A DNA stretch of 14,662 bases from Acidobacteriaceae bacterium. GTDB lineage: Bacteria; Acidobacteriota; Terriglobia; Terriglobales; Acidobacteriaceae. Positions 14,485 through 14,662 of the stretch are shown here, one piece after another (within the stretch, counting starts at the first letter, position 1; each line of letters begins with the position of its first letter). The notes beneath the pieces are model-generated. The model did not search any database. It had not been told where the DNA came from and saw only the letters and a program-made list of their open reading frames with translations. The DNA is taken from positions 237 to 14,898 of the forward strand of contig PMGP01000113.1 of NCBI GenBank assembly GCA_003156235.1, in the 5' to 3' direction. Position numbers and translations under genes: made by a program.

Positions 14485-14501
14485 ATGCTATCGAATAGCA
14501 T
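14485..14501. promoter_or_regulatory. Perfect 7-bp inverted repeat in the hfq leader
   Basis: ATGCTAT, a CGA spacer and ATAGCAT form a perfect inverted repeat ending 33 bases before the hfq start codon. It could be a small RNA hairpin or an operator for a dimeric protein; the sequence alone does not decide. Confidence 0.4.
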
Positions 14502-14521
14502 CCACCCTCCCCAAGGAAAGC

Positions 14522-14526
14522 AGGAG
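14522..14526 (+). promoter_or_regulatory. Ribosome binding site of hfq
   Basis: AGGAG lies eight bases before the ATG at 14535, a well-placed Shine-Dalgarno sequence that fixes the start. Confidence 0.8.
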
Positions 14527-14534
14527 ATCGGCAT

Positions 14535-14662
14535 ATGGAAAACAAGCCGGCACAAAATATTCAGGACACGTACCTGAACACGGTCCGCAAGGACAAGACC
14601 CCCATCACGCTTTATCTGGTCAGCGGCGTCAAGCTCACCGGAAAGATCCGTTCGTTTGACAA
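14535..14662 (+). CDS. hfq: RNA chaperone Hfq (5' part, cut by the window end)
   Basis: Hfq forms a hexameric ring that binds small RNAs and mRNAs and helps them pair. The first 42 residues are visible (MENKPAQNIQDTYLNTVRKD, then KTPITLYLVSGVKLTGKIRSFD), with the frame open at the edge. They match the Hfq Sm1 motif: IQD (9-11) and Y27 of the RNA-binding faces, the SGVKLTGKI turn (30-38), and F41-D42 of the U-binding pocket. The basic rim patch is R18, K19, K21, where enteric Hfq has three arginines. The gene is divergent from the aminotransferase and is not preceded by miaA, its frequent neighbour elsewhere. Confidence 0.95.
   Translation, partial: MENKPAQNIQDTYLNTVRKDKTPITLYLVSGVKLTGKIRSFD

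Overview
The window carries seven recognisable protein genes, six on the minus strand and one (hfq, cut by the right edge) on the plus strand, plus two probable gene remnants and several dispersed repeats. The stretch from about 2.6 kb rightwards looks like a soil Acidobacteriota genome. It has high GC and AAG-rich lysine codons, a very large IPT/TIG-repeat lipoprotein with PGGGTS-type linkers, an exported two-domain M16 peptidase, and an Hfq whose N-terminus reads like acidobacterial ones. The phylum call rests on memory of such proteins and was not tested by a search.

Layout, left to right. At 1-310 there is a long imperfect palindrome and a short reading frame resembling the C-terminal tail of a VapB antitoxin. 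dapL (322-1560) makes LL-diaminopimelate for lysine and peptidoglycan. A gap at 1561-1855 contains three different repeat elements and no gene. nupC (1856-3127) and a pyrimidine-nucleoside/thymidine phosphorylase (3312-4697) form a nucleoside uptake and breakdown pair. They are separated by 184 bp of TCAGTG-type repeats. The 4698-5074 gap holds a plus-strand gene remnant with a hydrophobic N-terminus and a strong terminator. The giant lipoprotein gene (5075-9796) follows, with its own terminator at 5023-5054. A second terminator (9996-10031) closes the M16 peptidase gene (10114-12855). A DegT/DnrJ/EryC1/StrS aminotransferase (13054-14244) is divergent from hfq (14535 to the right edge).

The most notable observation is a sharp change of codon usage inside nupC, near the conserved GQTEAP motif (about 2560-2660). 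To its right, Lys is always AAG and Ala and Thr are mostly GCC and ACC. To its left, Lys is always AAA and GCG/ACG become common, as in dapL. The intergenic repeats also change family across this point. The left 2.6 kb therefore probably has a different origin from the rest: either recombination in a conserved gene or an assembly join between two organisms. I found no convincing new multi-gene system; the remaining genes are ordinary housekeeping or accessory genes.
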